Of a stretch of DNA of 64,000 nt, positions 16,459-24,117 are shown piece after piece (position 1 is the stretch's first letter; every line of letters begins with the position of its first letter). Position numbers and translations under genes: made by a program. The notes below the pieces were generated by a model that saw only the letters and a program-made list of their open reading frames with translations, had not been told where the DNA came from and ran no database searches. The stretch covers positions 13,094 to 77,093 of the forward strand of contig NZ_WPOO01000014.1 in assembly GCF_009755265.1 (NCBI RefSeq), given 5' to 3'. Source of the stretch: Adlercreutzia rubneri. GTDB lineage: Bacteria > Actinomycetota > Coriobacteriia > Coriobacteriales > Eggerthellaceae.

Positions 16459-16683
16459 ATGATCTTCGTCGCCGACCCCGATTCTGCATTCACCCTGCGC
16501 GAGCAGCAGATTCTCTACTACATCGCCGGCGGTCTCTCGAACAAGGAGATCGCCGGGCGGCTTTCCCTCTCCGAGCAGACGGTGAAGGCGCATCTGTCCC
16601 ACATGACCACGAAGTGCGGCCGTGCGAACCGCGCGGCGCTGGTGGCCTACGGCTTCGAGACCGGCCTGCTGCGCCGCCGCTGA
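16459..16683 (+). CDS. Stand-alone LuxR/GerE-type helix-turn-helix protein
   Basis: This protein of 74 residues is nothing but a LuxR/GerE DNA-binding domain: FTLREQQILYYIAGGLSNKE then a recognition helix in LSLSEQTVKAHLSHM. There is no receiver, membrane or ligand domain. Single-domain GerE proteins can act as regulators in their own right. The sequence resembles the C-terminal domains of the membrane LuxR proteins at 11155 and 39150, so it may be a domain freed from such a parent or a dominant modulator of them. Confidence 0.75.
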   Translation: MIFVADPDSAFTLREQQILYYIAGGLSNKEIAGRLSLSEQTVKAHLSHMTTKCGRANRAALVAYGFETGLLRRR

Positions 16684-16759
16684 TTAGCCCGAACGGGGGA
16701 TGGCGGGAAAGGCGCCCTCGGATAGACTTGAACCCTCAGGCTGGGAGGATAGCGCGCTC

Positions 16760-17593
16760 ATGACCCTGTTCGTCTTCGAAATACTCTGCATCCTGCTCTA
16801 CGGCGCGGCGAGCGCCTTGGGGGCGTTCGGCCTCAGGCGCGGTCACCGGCGGGCCGCGTGGGCGGCCAAGGGCGTCTATCTGGTCGCCGTGGCGGCGCAT
16901 TCCGCGGTCATCGGCATGGAGTCGGTAAGCACCGCAGGCACGCTGCTCTCGGGCCCCAACATCGTCATGCTGGCCTCGTGGGTGCTCGCCGTGGTGACAG
17001 CGACGGGGCTGCTCGTCACTCGCCGTGGACTGGCCTTCTCCACCGTCGCCGCGCCGGTGGTGGCGCTTCTGATCCTCGTGTCCCAGTGGCTGCGCATCCT
17101 CGACCCCGCGGGCGCCGACAACATGGCCTTCTACCACTGGCCGCTGCTCGTGCCCCATATCGTGCTCGTGTTCGTCGCCCTGGCCTGCTTCGCCACCTCG
17201 GCCGTATCGGCTGCGCTCGACTGGTACCAGCGCCGGCTTATGACGGCCCGCAGCGCCAAGGTGCTCGAGCTGAACACGCCGGCGCTGGATACGCTCGCCC
17301 TCATCTCGCGCTTGGCGGGGCTTGTGGGCCTTGCGGTGCTCATCGCCGCCATGCTCATCGGGTTCACGCACCTGGTGGCGCTCTACGCGGCCATGGCGCA
17401 GATCGGCACCGAGGGCAACCTGGGCTATCTGGTGCCGCGTGTGGCGCTTTCCCTGGCGACGACGGCCGTGTGGTCGGTGTTCTGCGCCCTGTCGTTTCTG
17501 GCGCCCTGGGCCGCGTCGGCGAGAACCCGCGACGCTTTGGCCATTGCCGGCCTTGCGGCGGCGGTGCTGCTCATCGCGGTGTCGGCGGGGTAG
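16760..17593 (+). CDS. HemX/CcsA-like integral membrane protein
   Basis: This protein of 277 residues has about eight hydrophobic helices. Its layout resembles cytochrome c assembly/HemX proteins, which usually precede hemA in heme operons. The gene after it is hemA-like and starts 4 bp after its stop, which supports the call. HemX in Bacillus lowers the level of HemA; CcsA-type proteins handle heme. I do not see a convincing tryptophan-rich WWD motif, so HemX is favoured over CcsA. I start at ATG 16760, which has GGGAGGA upstream, rather than at 16700. Confidence 0.6.
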   Translation: MTLFVFEILCILLYGAASALGAFGLRRGHRRAAWAAKGVYLVAVAAHSAVIGMESVSTAGTLLSGPNIVMLASWVLAVVTATGLLVTRRGLAFSTVAAPVVALLILVSQWLRILDPAGADNMAFYHWPLLVPHIVLVFVALACFATSAVSAALDWYQRRLMTARSAKVLELNTPALDTLALISRLAGLVGLAVLIAAMLIGFTHLVALYAAMAQIGTEGNLGYLVPRVALSLATTAVWSVFCALSFLAPWAASARTRDALAIAGLAAAVLLIAVSAG

Positions 17594-17597
17594 GGCC

Positions 17598-18698
17598 ATG
17601 GGTCTGTTCGTTGCGGGTGTGAACCCGCGCCGCCCGGTGTTCCCATCGGCGAGCCAGCATTTGGCCGACGCCGCCGCCCGCCGCGCGCTGCTCGGCGCCG
17701 TCTCGGGGCACCGGAGCCTGAGCGAGGGGCTTCTCGTGGCCGCGGACGGCCGGCTGGAGCTGTACGCTGTGGCCGACGAGGGCTGCGACGCCTACGATAT
17801 CGCCGCCGGGCTTTTCGGCGCTGTGGCCGAGGGGGAGGTGGCCGGCGCGCTCTATTTCGCCGAGGGGATCGACGTGGCCTCTCACTTGTTCGCCGCCTTG
17901 TGCGGCCTGGACGAGTTCGCTCGGGGATCCCGGGAAGGCGCGTTGCTTCCCGGGGAATGCGACGGGCTTGCCGATGCGGGAGAGCTGTCGCAGCCGGGAG
18001 GCCGCGGGGCTCTTGGTGCGCCGGGCTTGCCGGCCGCGCTGCCCGCCTGTTGGGCGCGCGCCCTGTCGGAGGCGCGGAAGGCGGCCACGCTGGGCGATGC
18101 CCTGACCCGGCTCGCTGCGGCGGCCTCCGGTCTGTCCAGCGCTTTGTCCGCGGCGGATGCGTCCGCCTCGACGGCGGCGCTGGCCGAGACGGCCGTGGAG
18201 CTGGCCCGGCGCGTGTTCGGCCATCTCGAGCGCCGGTGCGTGCTTGCTGCCGGCGCGGGCGATTTCTCGCTGGCCCTCGCCGGCGCGTTCCTCGGCGCCA
18301 GCGTAGAGCGCTTCCAGGTGCTCGGCGATGGGGACTGCGAGGAGGCCGCCCGCGTGCTCGGCGCGCCCATGGCCGATCCCCAGCTGCTCTCGGCGCTGCT
18401 CGTCGATGCCGATATCGTCTTGGCGGAAAGCGCTGTGGAAGGCACCTCGCTCGATCGGCGCCTCATGAAGGGCGTCGTCCGCCTGCGCCGGGGCCGGCCG
18501 ATGCTGCTCGTCGACGCCAGCGCGGATGGCTCGCTTATCGATCATCGCGTCGCCTCCCTCGATGGCGTCTTCCTCTACACCGTCGCCGATCTGGCCGCCA
18601 TCACCCGCGACGCCCCTTGGGCGCGCCTGGGCACCGACGACGCCCGCGAGCGCCTTTTTGCCGATGCGGTTCGCACTTTCGCCCTGCAGACGGGTTAA
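17598..18698 (+). CDS. Glutamyl-tRNA reductase-like protein lacking the catalytic cysteine
   Basis: This protein of 366 residues aligns along its length with GluTR (HemA). It starts GLFVAGVNPR (usual LxxxGxNHR). LVAADGRLELYAV stands where HemA has STCNRTE-I-Y, so residue 50, the catalytic cysteine, is aspartate. An NADPH-domain motif VLAAGAGDFSLALA follows, then LLVDASADGSLIDHRVASLDGVFLYTVADL (usual DIAVPRDID...YDIDDL). The middle carries Ala- and Gly-rich insertions. Normal activity (glutamyl-tRNA to glutamate semialdehyde via a Cys thioester) is therefore unlikely. It could be a scaffold or regulator, or have a changed chemistry. It sits between a HemX-like gene and nirJ2. Confidence 0.65.
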   Translation: MGLFVAGVNPRRPVFPSASQHLADAAARRALLGAVSGHRSLSEGLLVAADGRLELYAVADEGCDAYDIAAGLFGAVAEGEVAGALYFAEGIDVASHLFAALCGLDEFARGSREGALLPGECDGLADAGELSQPGGRGALGAPGLPAALPACWARALSEARKAATLGDALTRLAAAASGLSSALSAADASASTAALAETAVELARRVFGHLERRCVLAAGAGDFSLALAGAFLGASVERFQVLGDGDCEEAARVLGAPMADPQLLSALLVDADIVLAESAVEGTSLDRRLMKGVVRLRRGRPMLLVDASADGSLIDHRVASLDGVFLYTVADLAAITRDAPWARLGTDDARERLFADAVRTFALQTG

Positions 18699-18884
18699 GG
18701 TGCGCGTCCTCATCTCCCGCGGCGTCCTTCCAACCTAGCCCGTTCGGGCGATTCCTGCGGAAAGCGCTCTGGGTATCCTTGAAACCACCTTGCGGCCGAA
18801 CGCGCGGCAAACCTGCCGTCGAGCCTGCGGCACGTGAGCCGTCAGCCTGAGGCCGCGTCCATGCGTGGGAGAGGAGACCCCGAC

Positions 18885-19898
18885 ATGATCGTATCGTGGA
18901 TGACCACGAACCAATGCAACCTGAAGTGCGTCCACTGCTACCAGGACGCCGAGGAGGCCACCGAGCGCGAGCTTACCACCGACGAGGCGAAGAAGATGAT
19001 CGACGAAATTGCCCGGGCGGGCTTCAAGATCATGATCTTCTCCGGCGGCGAGCCGCTTCTCCGTCCCGACATTTACGAGCTGGTGGCCCATGCGGCCTCC
19101 CGCGGCCTGCGCCCGGTGTTCGGCAGCAACGGCACGCTCATCACCGACGAGGTGGCCTGCCGCCTGAAAGAGGCCGGCGCGGCCGCCATGGGCATCTCGG
19201 TGGACAGCCTGGACGCCGCCAAGCACGACAAGTTTCGCGGCCTTCCGAACGCCCATGCGCTCACCCTGACCGGCATCGAGGCCTGCAAGCGCGCCGGCCT
19301 GCCCTTCCAGCTGCACACCACCGTGGTCGATTGGAACCGCGATGAGGTGTGCGCCATCACCGACTTCGCCGAGGAGATTGGCGCTGTCGCCCATTACATC
19401 TTCTTCCTGATCCCCGTCGGCCGTGGCGAGTACATCCAGGAGACGAGCCTGGAGGTGCTGGAAAACGAGACGCTTCTGCGCGAGATCATGGAGAAGTCGG
19501 CGGAAGTGTCCATCGACGTGAAGCCCACCTGCGCGCCGCAGTTCACCCGCGTGGCGAAGCAGCTCGGCATCGACACGCGCTTCACCCGCGGCTGCCTAGC
19601 GGGGCTCACCTACTGCGTCGTGGGCAGCGAGGGTATCGTGCGCCCCTGCGCCTACATGACCGAGGAGGCTGGCGACGTGCGGACGCAGCCCTTCGACGAG
19701 ATTTGGAAGACGAGCCCGGTGTTCGAGCGCCTGCGCACCCAGGCCTACTCCGGCGCCTGCGGCACCTGCGACTACAAGGACGGCTGCGGCGGCTGCCGGG
19801 CCCGTGCCGCCTACTATCACGACGGCGACATCCTAGCCCAAGACGACTACTGCGCCCACGGCCAACAACTCGACGTTCATTCGGCTATTGCCGAATGA
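18885..19898 (+). CDS. nirJ2: NirJ2/AhbD-type radical SAM enzyme of alternative heme biosynthesis
   Basis: This protein has 337 residues. The radical SAM cluster is CNLKCVHC near residue 11, with SGGEP. The C-terminus has auxiliary-cluster cysteines (PTCAPQFTR, RGCLAGLTYC, CAYM, CGTCDYKDGCGGCRARAAYYHDGD). This matches NirJ2, the relative of AhbD, which decarboxylates Fe-coproporphyrin III to protoheme in the siroheme-dependent pathway. ATG 18885 was chosen for GAGAGGAGA upstream; an in-frame GTG at 18834 is less likely. The stop codon lies inside a perfect hairpin. NirJ1/AhbC and AhbAB partners are not in the window. Confidence 0.8.
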   Translation: MIVSWMTTNQCNLKCVHCYQDAEEATERELTTDEAKKMIDEIARAGFKIMIFSGGEPLLRPDIYELVAHAASRGLRPVFGSNGTLITDEVACRLKEAGAAAMGISVDSLDAAKHDKFRGLPNAHALTLTGIEACKRAGLPFQLHTTVVDWNRDEVCAITDFAEEIGAVAHYIFFLIPVGRGEYIQETSLEVLENETLLREIMEKSAEVSIDVKPTCAPQFTRVAKQLGIDTRFTRGCLAGLTYCVVGSEGIVRPCAYMTEEAGDVRTQPFDEIWKTSPVFERLRTQAYSGACGTCDYKDGCGGCRARAAYYHDGDILAQDDYCAHGQQLDVHSAIAE

Positions 19899-19903
19899 AC
19901 GTC
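19872..19903. terminator. Perfect hairpin spanning the nirJ2 stop codon
   Basis: GACGTTCATTCGGC (19872-19885) and GCCGAATGAACGTC (19890-19903) form a perfect 14-bp stem with a TATT loop. The TGA at 19896-19898 is in the right arm. There is no T-tract, so it may protect the mRNA 3' end or slow ribosomes rather than terminate. Confidence 0.5.
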
Positions 19904-19905
19904 CT

Positions 19906-20022
19906 GACGCTGCGGTTCCGACAGGCACCTGATCTGGCCCCTTGTTTTGGGCTCGGCGCGGCACGAAGGCCGCTTGGCCCAAAGGCGGGGCCATATCAGG
20001 CACCTGTCGCAACCTCGCTGAC
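19906..20022. repeat. Long intergenic inverted repeat
   Basis: The arms 19906-19952 and 19976-20022 are each about 47 bp and imperfectly complementary. They share CAGGCACCTGATCTGGCCCC on the left, answered by GGGGCCATATCAGGCACCTG on the right. It lies between nirJ2 and the importer operon. It resembles the other large intergenic hairpins here but shares only a short AGGTTGCG with them. Confidence 0.6.
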
Positions 20023-20067
20023 TTCCTTGGGCGAACCTGTGAGTTTTTGTATAGAAAGGATTTTGTT

Positions 20068-21078
20068 TTGAAGAAGTTTGTACTGTGCGCTGCTGCGGCG
20101 GCGTTGGCGTTGGCGCTGGCCGGATGCGGCCAGCAGGAAAGCGAGGCTCCGGCGGCCGATGCGACCCAGCAGGAGCAGCAGAACCCCGAGGCTCCCGCGG
20201 CCGAGGCGGTGCCCGGTCCGGTCACCTTCACCGACGATGCGGGCAACGAGGTCACCGTGGACAACCCCCAGCGCGTGGTGGCCTGCATGGGCAGTTTCGC
20301 GAACGCCTGGGAACTGGCTGGGGGCACGCTCGTGGGCGTCTCCGATGATGCGCTCCAGGCGGCCGGTTGGACCATCCAAAGTCCTGATGTGGCCACGGTG
20401 GGGGACTTCACGGCAGTGAACCTCGAGGCTGTCATGGCGCTTGATCCCGACTTCGTCATCATGACGAGCGGCACCGGCGGCCGCGGCGGCGATTCCAGCC
20501 AGGCCGACCTGCGCGACGCGCTTGTGGGCGCGGGCATCCCCGTGGCCTACTTCGAGGTGACCACCTTCGACGACTACGAGCGCTTGATGCGCACCTTCAC
20601 CGACATCACCGGGCGCGCGGACCTCTACGATCAGAACGTGGCGAAGGTGGCCGAGGCTATCGACGCCATCGTGGGCGCGGCGCCGGCCGAGAACCCGCCG
20701 ACGGCGCTTTTGCTCACCACGTTCTCCGGCGGCACCCGTGTGCAGAACTCCGGTACGCAGACCGGGGCCATGTTGGCCGATCTCGGCGTGAACAACCTCG
20801 CCGACGAGAATCGCAGCCTTCTGAAAGATTTCAGCCTGGAAGCGGTCATCGAGATGGATCCCGACTTCATCTTCGTCATCCCCATGGGCAACGACACCGA
20901 GGCGGCCATGCGCAACCTCGAGGAGGCCACGGCGGCCAATCCGGCGTGGTCGAGCCTGTCCGCCGTGCAGAACGGCCGCTACATCACCCTGGACCCGACG
21001 CTGTACCTCGCAAAGCCCAACGCCCAGTGGGATGCGGCCTACCAGGGGCTCTTCGATAACCTTTACGGGCAGAACTAG
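20068..21078 (+). CDS. Substrate-binding lipoprotein of an iron/heme/cobalamin-type ABC importer
   Basis: This protein of 336 residues has a lipoprotein signal (KKFVLCAAAAALALALAGC, lipid-modified Cys20), an Ala/Gln/Glu-rich linker, and a periplasmic-binding-protein fold of the FepB/BtuF class (TFTDDAGNEVTVDNPQRVV, DPDFVIM, EMDPDFIFVI, WDAAYQGLFD). The start is TTG 20068, set by AGAAAGGA seven bases upstream; no ATG fits. The permease starts 9 bp after the stop. The ligand may be ferric siderophore, heme or cobalamin; the preceding heme gene is suggestive but not proof. Confidence 0.85.
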   Translation: MKKFVLCAAAAALALALAGCGQQESEAPAADATQQEQQNPEAPAAEAVPGPVTFTDDAGNEVTVDNPQRVVACMGSFANAWELAGGTLVGVSDDALQAAGWTIQSPDVATVGDFTAVNLEAVMALDPDFVIMTSGTGGRGGDSSQADLRDALVGAGIPVAYFEVTTFDDYERLMRTFTDITGRADLYDQNVAKVAEAIDAIVGAAPAENPPTALLLTTFSGGTRVQNSGTQTGAMLADLGVNNLADENRSLLKDFSLEAVIEMDPDFIFVIPMGNDTEAAMRNLEEATAANPAWSSLSAVQNGRYITLDPTLYLAKPNAQWDAAYQGLFDNLYGQN

Positions 21079-21087
21079 CGGCGGAAG

Positions 21088-22098
21088 ATGCCTTGCGCCA
21101 TGGGTTCTGTCTCCCGCAACATCATCGTCGTGGCCGCGACCGCCATCTTTCTCGCGGCGGCCACGGCGGCGGCGCTCACGCTCGGCGCCTCCTCGGTGAG
21201 CCTGCCGGAGTTGGCGGCGTGGCTTGTCGGCGGCGATGTCTCCGATATGGCCCGCAACATCTTGGAGAACGTCCGCGTGCCGCGGGTGCTGGCGGCGCTT
21301 CTGGCCGGCGCGGCCCTGGCCACCTCCGGCGCGCTGATCCAGGCGTGCCTGGACAATCCGCTGGCGAGCCCCAACGTCATCGGCGTGAATTCCGGCGCTG
21401 GTCTCGCCGTGCTGCTGGCCGCCTCGCTCGTTCCCGGGGCGCTGTGGCTCACGCCGCTGGCGGCCTTTATCGGGGCGCTGGCGACGGCGCTCATCATCTT
21501 TGCGCTGTCGCTGGGCACGGGCTTAAGCCGCCTGACCGTGGTGCTCGCCGGCATCGCCATCACCACGGTGTTCGGCGCGGGCATGAACACCATCCTCATC
21601 GTGGATCCGGACGCCTACATCGGCTCGTCCACCTTCCTTGTGGGCGGCCTGTCCGGGGTGCTCATGCGCGATCTGGCGTGGCCCGCTGCCTACATCGCTG
21701 TGGGCCTGGTGGCGGCGCTGGCGGGGGCGGCGAAGCTGAACATCCTCTCGCTCGGCGACGAGGCCGCCCACAGCCTGGGCGTGAACGTGCGCGCCGTGCG
21801 TCTGGGGATGCTCGCCGTGGCCGCGGTGCTCGCCGGTGCGGCCGTGAGCTTCGCGGGGCTTATCGGGTTCGTGGGGCTTGTGGTGCCGCACCTGATGCGC
21901 TTCTTCGTCGGCCACGACAACCGCTGGGTGGTGCCGGCCTCGGCCTTGGCCGGGGCGGCCTTCGTTGTGGGCTGCGACCTTCTGGCCCGGGTGCTGTTCG
22001 CCCCCTACGAGCTGCCCGTGGGCATCCTTCTGGCCTTCATCGGCGGCCCCTTCTTCATCTACCTCATCCTGAAGAACAAAGGAGGCGGCCTTGACTGA
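21088..22098 (+). CDS. FecCD-family ABC importer permease
   Basis: This protein of 336 residues has nine or ten transmembrane helices. Family marks are LENVRVPRVLAALLAGAALATSG, GALIQACLDNPLASPNVIGVNSGAGL, GDEAAHSLGVNV (the contact helix with the ATPase) and SFAGLIGFVGLVVPHLMRF. It forms the membrane channel for the lipoprotein encoded just upstream and overlaps the ATPase gene by 8 bp. ATG 21088 follows GCGGAAG; ATG 21100 is possible. Confidence 0.92.
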   Translation: MPCAMGSVSRNIIVVAATAIFLAAATAAALTLGASSVSLPELAAWLVGGDVSDMARNILENVRVPRVLAALLAGAALATSGALIQACLDNPLASPNVIGVNSGAGLAVLLAASLVPGALWLTPLAAFIGALATALIIFALSLGTGLSRLTVVLAGIAITTVFGAGMNTILIVDPDAYIGSSTFLVGGLSGVLMRDLAWPAAYIAVGLVAALAGAAKLNILSLGDEAAHSLGVNVRAVRLGMLAVAAVLAGAAVSFAGLIGFVGLVVPHLMRFFVGHDNRWVVPASALAGAAFVVGCDLLARVLFAPYELPVGILLAFIGGPFFIYLILKNKGGGLD

Positions 22099-22987
22099 GT
22101 GCGTTATCCGGGGCGAGAGAACGCCGTCGTGTGCGCGTCCCGCCGACGTTGGGGCGCGCTCGCCGGAGTGCGCCATCCGCTACGAGGGCGTCTCGTTCTC
22201 CTACAAGCCGGGTGCCCCCTTCATGGAAGGGCTTTCCGCCGCCATCCCCGCCGGCGCGGTGACGAGCATCGTCGGTCCCAACGGCTGCGGGAAATCGACG
22301 CTGGTGAAGTTGGCCGCCGGCCTTTTGCGCCCTGTGGCGGGGCGGGTGGAAGTGGCCGGCCACGACACGGGTGAGCTGGCCTCGCGCGAACGGGCGCATC
22401 TGATGGCCGTGCTGGCCCAGACCTCCCGCGTGCCTCCCATGACCGTGGAGGCTCTGGTGGCCTGCGGCCGCCATCCGCACCTGGGGTGGGGCGGCCGACT
22501 CGGGCCGACCGATCGCGCGGCCGTGGAAGCCGCCATGGAACGGGCCGGGGTCGCGGTCTTCCGCAATCATGACCTGCACCAGCTTTCTGGCGGCGAGCGT
22601 CAGCGTGCCCATGTGGCCCGCACACTCGCCCAGGACACCGACCTCATCGTGCTGGACGAGCCCACCACCTATCTGGATATCAGCGCCTGCCACGACCTCA
22701 TGGCCCTCGTGCGCGACTTGAACCGCCGCGAGGGCAAGACCGTTGCTATGGTCATCCACGATTTGGATCTTGCCCTGCGCTACTCCGATTACCTCGTGGT
22801 GATGCGGAAGGGGAGGGTCGCCGCCCAGGGCCCGACCGACGAGGTGCTCGCCTCGGGCGCCGTCGGCGACGCCTTCCATATGGACATCTGCCCCCACGAC
22901 CGCCCGCGTTTTGCAGAACGCGGCGAGGATTTCGAAGGGCGCGCCGAAACCGAGCGTGGCTACGTGCTGTACCCCCGTCGCCGCTGA
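22091..22987 (+). CDS. ABC importer ATP-binding protein (FepC/BtuD type)
   Basis: This protein of 298 residues has Walker A GPNGCGKST, Q-loop in AVLAQTSRVPPMTVEAL, signature LSGGERQR, Walker B DLIVLDEPTTYLD and switch His in MVIHDLDLA. It starts with TTG 22091, with AGGAGGCGG just before it, and overlaps the permease end by 8 bp, which implies translational coupling. The extra 30 N-terminal residues before the core are unusual, and a later start is possible. It completes the three-gene importer. Confidence 0.92.
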   Translation: MTECVIRGERTPSCARPADVGARSPECAIRYEGVSFSYKPGAPFMEGLSAAIPAGAVTSIVGPNGCGKSTLVKLAAGLLRPVAGRVEVAGHDTGELASRERAHLMAVLAQTSRVPPMTVEALVACGRHPHLGWGGRLGPTDRAAVEAAMERAGVAVFRNHDLHQLSGGERQRAHVARTLAQDTDLIVLDEPTTYLDISACHDLMALVRDLNRREGKTVAMVIHDLDLALRYSDYLVVMRKGRVAAQGPTDEVLASGAVGDAFHMDICPHDRPRFAERGEDFEGRAETERGYVLYPRRR

Positions 22988-22996
22988 CGGGCGGCG

Positions 22997-23080
22997 CGAG
23001 GCCCCGAGGCCTCGAGGCCCGAGGCCCGGAAGCCCCGAGGCCCGAGGCCCGGAGATCCCGAGGCCCGGAGGTCCCGAGGC
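22997..23080. repeat. GC-rich tandem repeat
   Basis: About 85 bp are built from degenerate copies of CCCGAGGCCCGGAG (unit about 14-18 bp, roughly five to six copies). It lies between the ATPase stop and the riboswitch promoter. It is not coding and may have arisen by slippage. Confidence 0.6.
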
Positions 23081-23127
23081 ATCGGCGGCGTCTATCGACC
23101 GCCGCGCGCATCCAATGGCCCCGGGGG

Positions 23128-23156
23128 TTGCGCGCACGGCGGCCGTCGCCTACAAT
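23128..23156 (+). promoter_or_regulatory. Promoter of the FMN riboswitch-ribU operon
   Basis: TTGCGC (23128-23133) and TACAAT (23151-23156) are 17 bp apart, and the riboswitch aptamer begins about 16 bp downstream, as expected. Confidence 0.65.
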
Positions 23157-23171
23157 GTGCCCCGTGAATTA

Positions 23172-23318
23172 TGTTTCAGGGCGAGGTGGAAATCCTCACT
23201 GGCGGTAAGCATGGCGGCGGACACGAGCCGCCCGCAAGCCCGCGACCCTGCGCGAGAGTGCAGGCTGACCCGGTGAAATTCCGGGGCCAACGGTCACAGT
23301 CCGGATGGGAGAGGCAGA
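23172..23318 (+). promoter_or_regulatory. FMN riboswitch (RFN element) aptamer
   Basis: The conserved RFN segments occur in order: AGGGCGAGGTGGAAATCC at the 5' side, ACTGGCGGTAAGC, AGCCCGCGACC, a variable hairpin, GGTGAAATTCCGGGGCCAAC, GGTCACAGTCCGGATGGGAG and AGGCAG at the 3' side. It binds flavin mononucleotide. The following terminator and the riboflavin transporter operon confirm the role: high FMN should stop transcription of ribU-ecfAAT. Confidence 0.95.
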
Positions 23319-23380
23319 CGTTCGCGTTTCTGGCGCCCCGACCGACGGGGCCGATGCAAACGGAAGCGCGACATCATGGA

Positions 23381-23421
23381 AGCCTGTATGAAAGGAATTC
23401 ATACGGGCTCGTTTTCTTTTT
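23381..23421 (+). terminator. Riboswitch expression-platform terminator
   Basis: AGCCTGTATGA (23381-23391) pairs with TCATACGGGCT (23399-23409), with one G-U pair, followed by CGTTTTCTTTTT. It lies between the FMN aptamer and ribU, as expected for transcription attenuation. Confidence 0.85.
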
Positions 23422-23475
23422 GCGAGGGGAAGCGGCTCCGGAAGATACGCCTCGCGAAGAGAAAGAAGGTCCATC

Positions 23476-24117
23476 ATGGCCAACAAGCCCACGACCCATC
23501 CCGCTGTCGGCTCCTCCACCGTGCGCCCCGCCAAGGCACCCACGGCCCAGAAGACCATGGCGAACACGAACCGCTGGTCCACCCGCGTGCTCGTGACCAT
23601 CGCGCTTCTGTGCGCCATCTCGGTGCTCCTGTCCTTCGTCGAGTTCCCGCTGCTGCCCGGCGTGGCGTGGCTGTCCTACGACGCCTCCATCATGCCCGCG
23701 GCGGTCTGCGGCTTCGCCTTTGGCCCGGCGGCGGGTCTCGCCTGCGGCATCATCTCGGTGGTGGCCCACGGCATCCTGTTCGCCGACTTCACGGGTGCGC
23801 TCATGAACCTGCTCGTGGTCATCGGCTTCATTCTGCCCTCGGCGCTCGTGTACAAGAAGATTCACACCCTGAAGGGCGCCATCATCGGTCTGGTGCTCGG
23901 CATCGTGTTCGCCGTCATCATGGCCGTGCTCGGCAACCTCGTGGTCACCCCGGCCTGGCTCGGCGTGCCGCTCGATGCCGTCGTGGCCATGATCGTGCCC
24001 ATCCTCATCCCGTTCAACCTGCTGAAGGGCCTTTTGAACGCCATTCTGACGCTTATCGTCTACAAGGCCATCTCGAACCTCATCACCCCGAAGAAAGACC
24101 AGGTTAAGGGCCGCTAA
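23476..24117 (+). CDS. ribU: Riboflavin ECF transporter substrate-binding subunit RibU
   Basis: This membrane protein of 213 residues has a polar N-terminal extension of about 35 residues and then six helices. LLCAISVLLSFVEFPLLPG, WLSYDASIMPAAVCGFAFGP and GILFADFTGALMNLL match RibU (the helix-1 alanine motif that contacts EcfT, and the D-x-S-x-x-P segment). It captures riboflavin for the energy-coupling module encoded by the next three genes. The specificity call rests mainly on the upstream FMN riboswitch. Its TAA overlaps the ATG of ecfA1 (TAATG). Confidence 0.92.
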   Translation: MANKPTTHPAVGSSTVRPAKAPTAQKTMANTNRWSTRVLVTIALLCAISVLLSFVEFPLLPGVAWLSYDASIMPAAVCGFAFGPAAGLACGIISVVAHGILFADFTGALMNLLVVIGFILPSALVYKKIHTLKGAIIGLVLGIVFAVIMAVLGNLVVTPAWLGVPLDAVVAMIVPILIPFNLLKGLLNAILTLIVYKAISNLITPKKDQVKGR

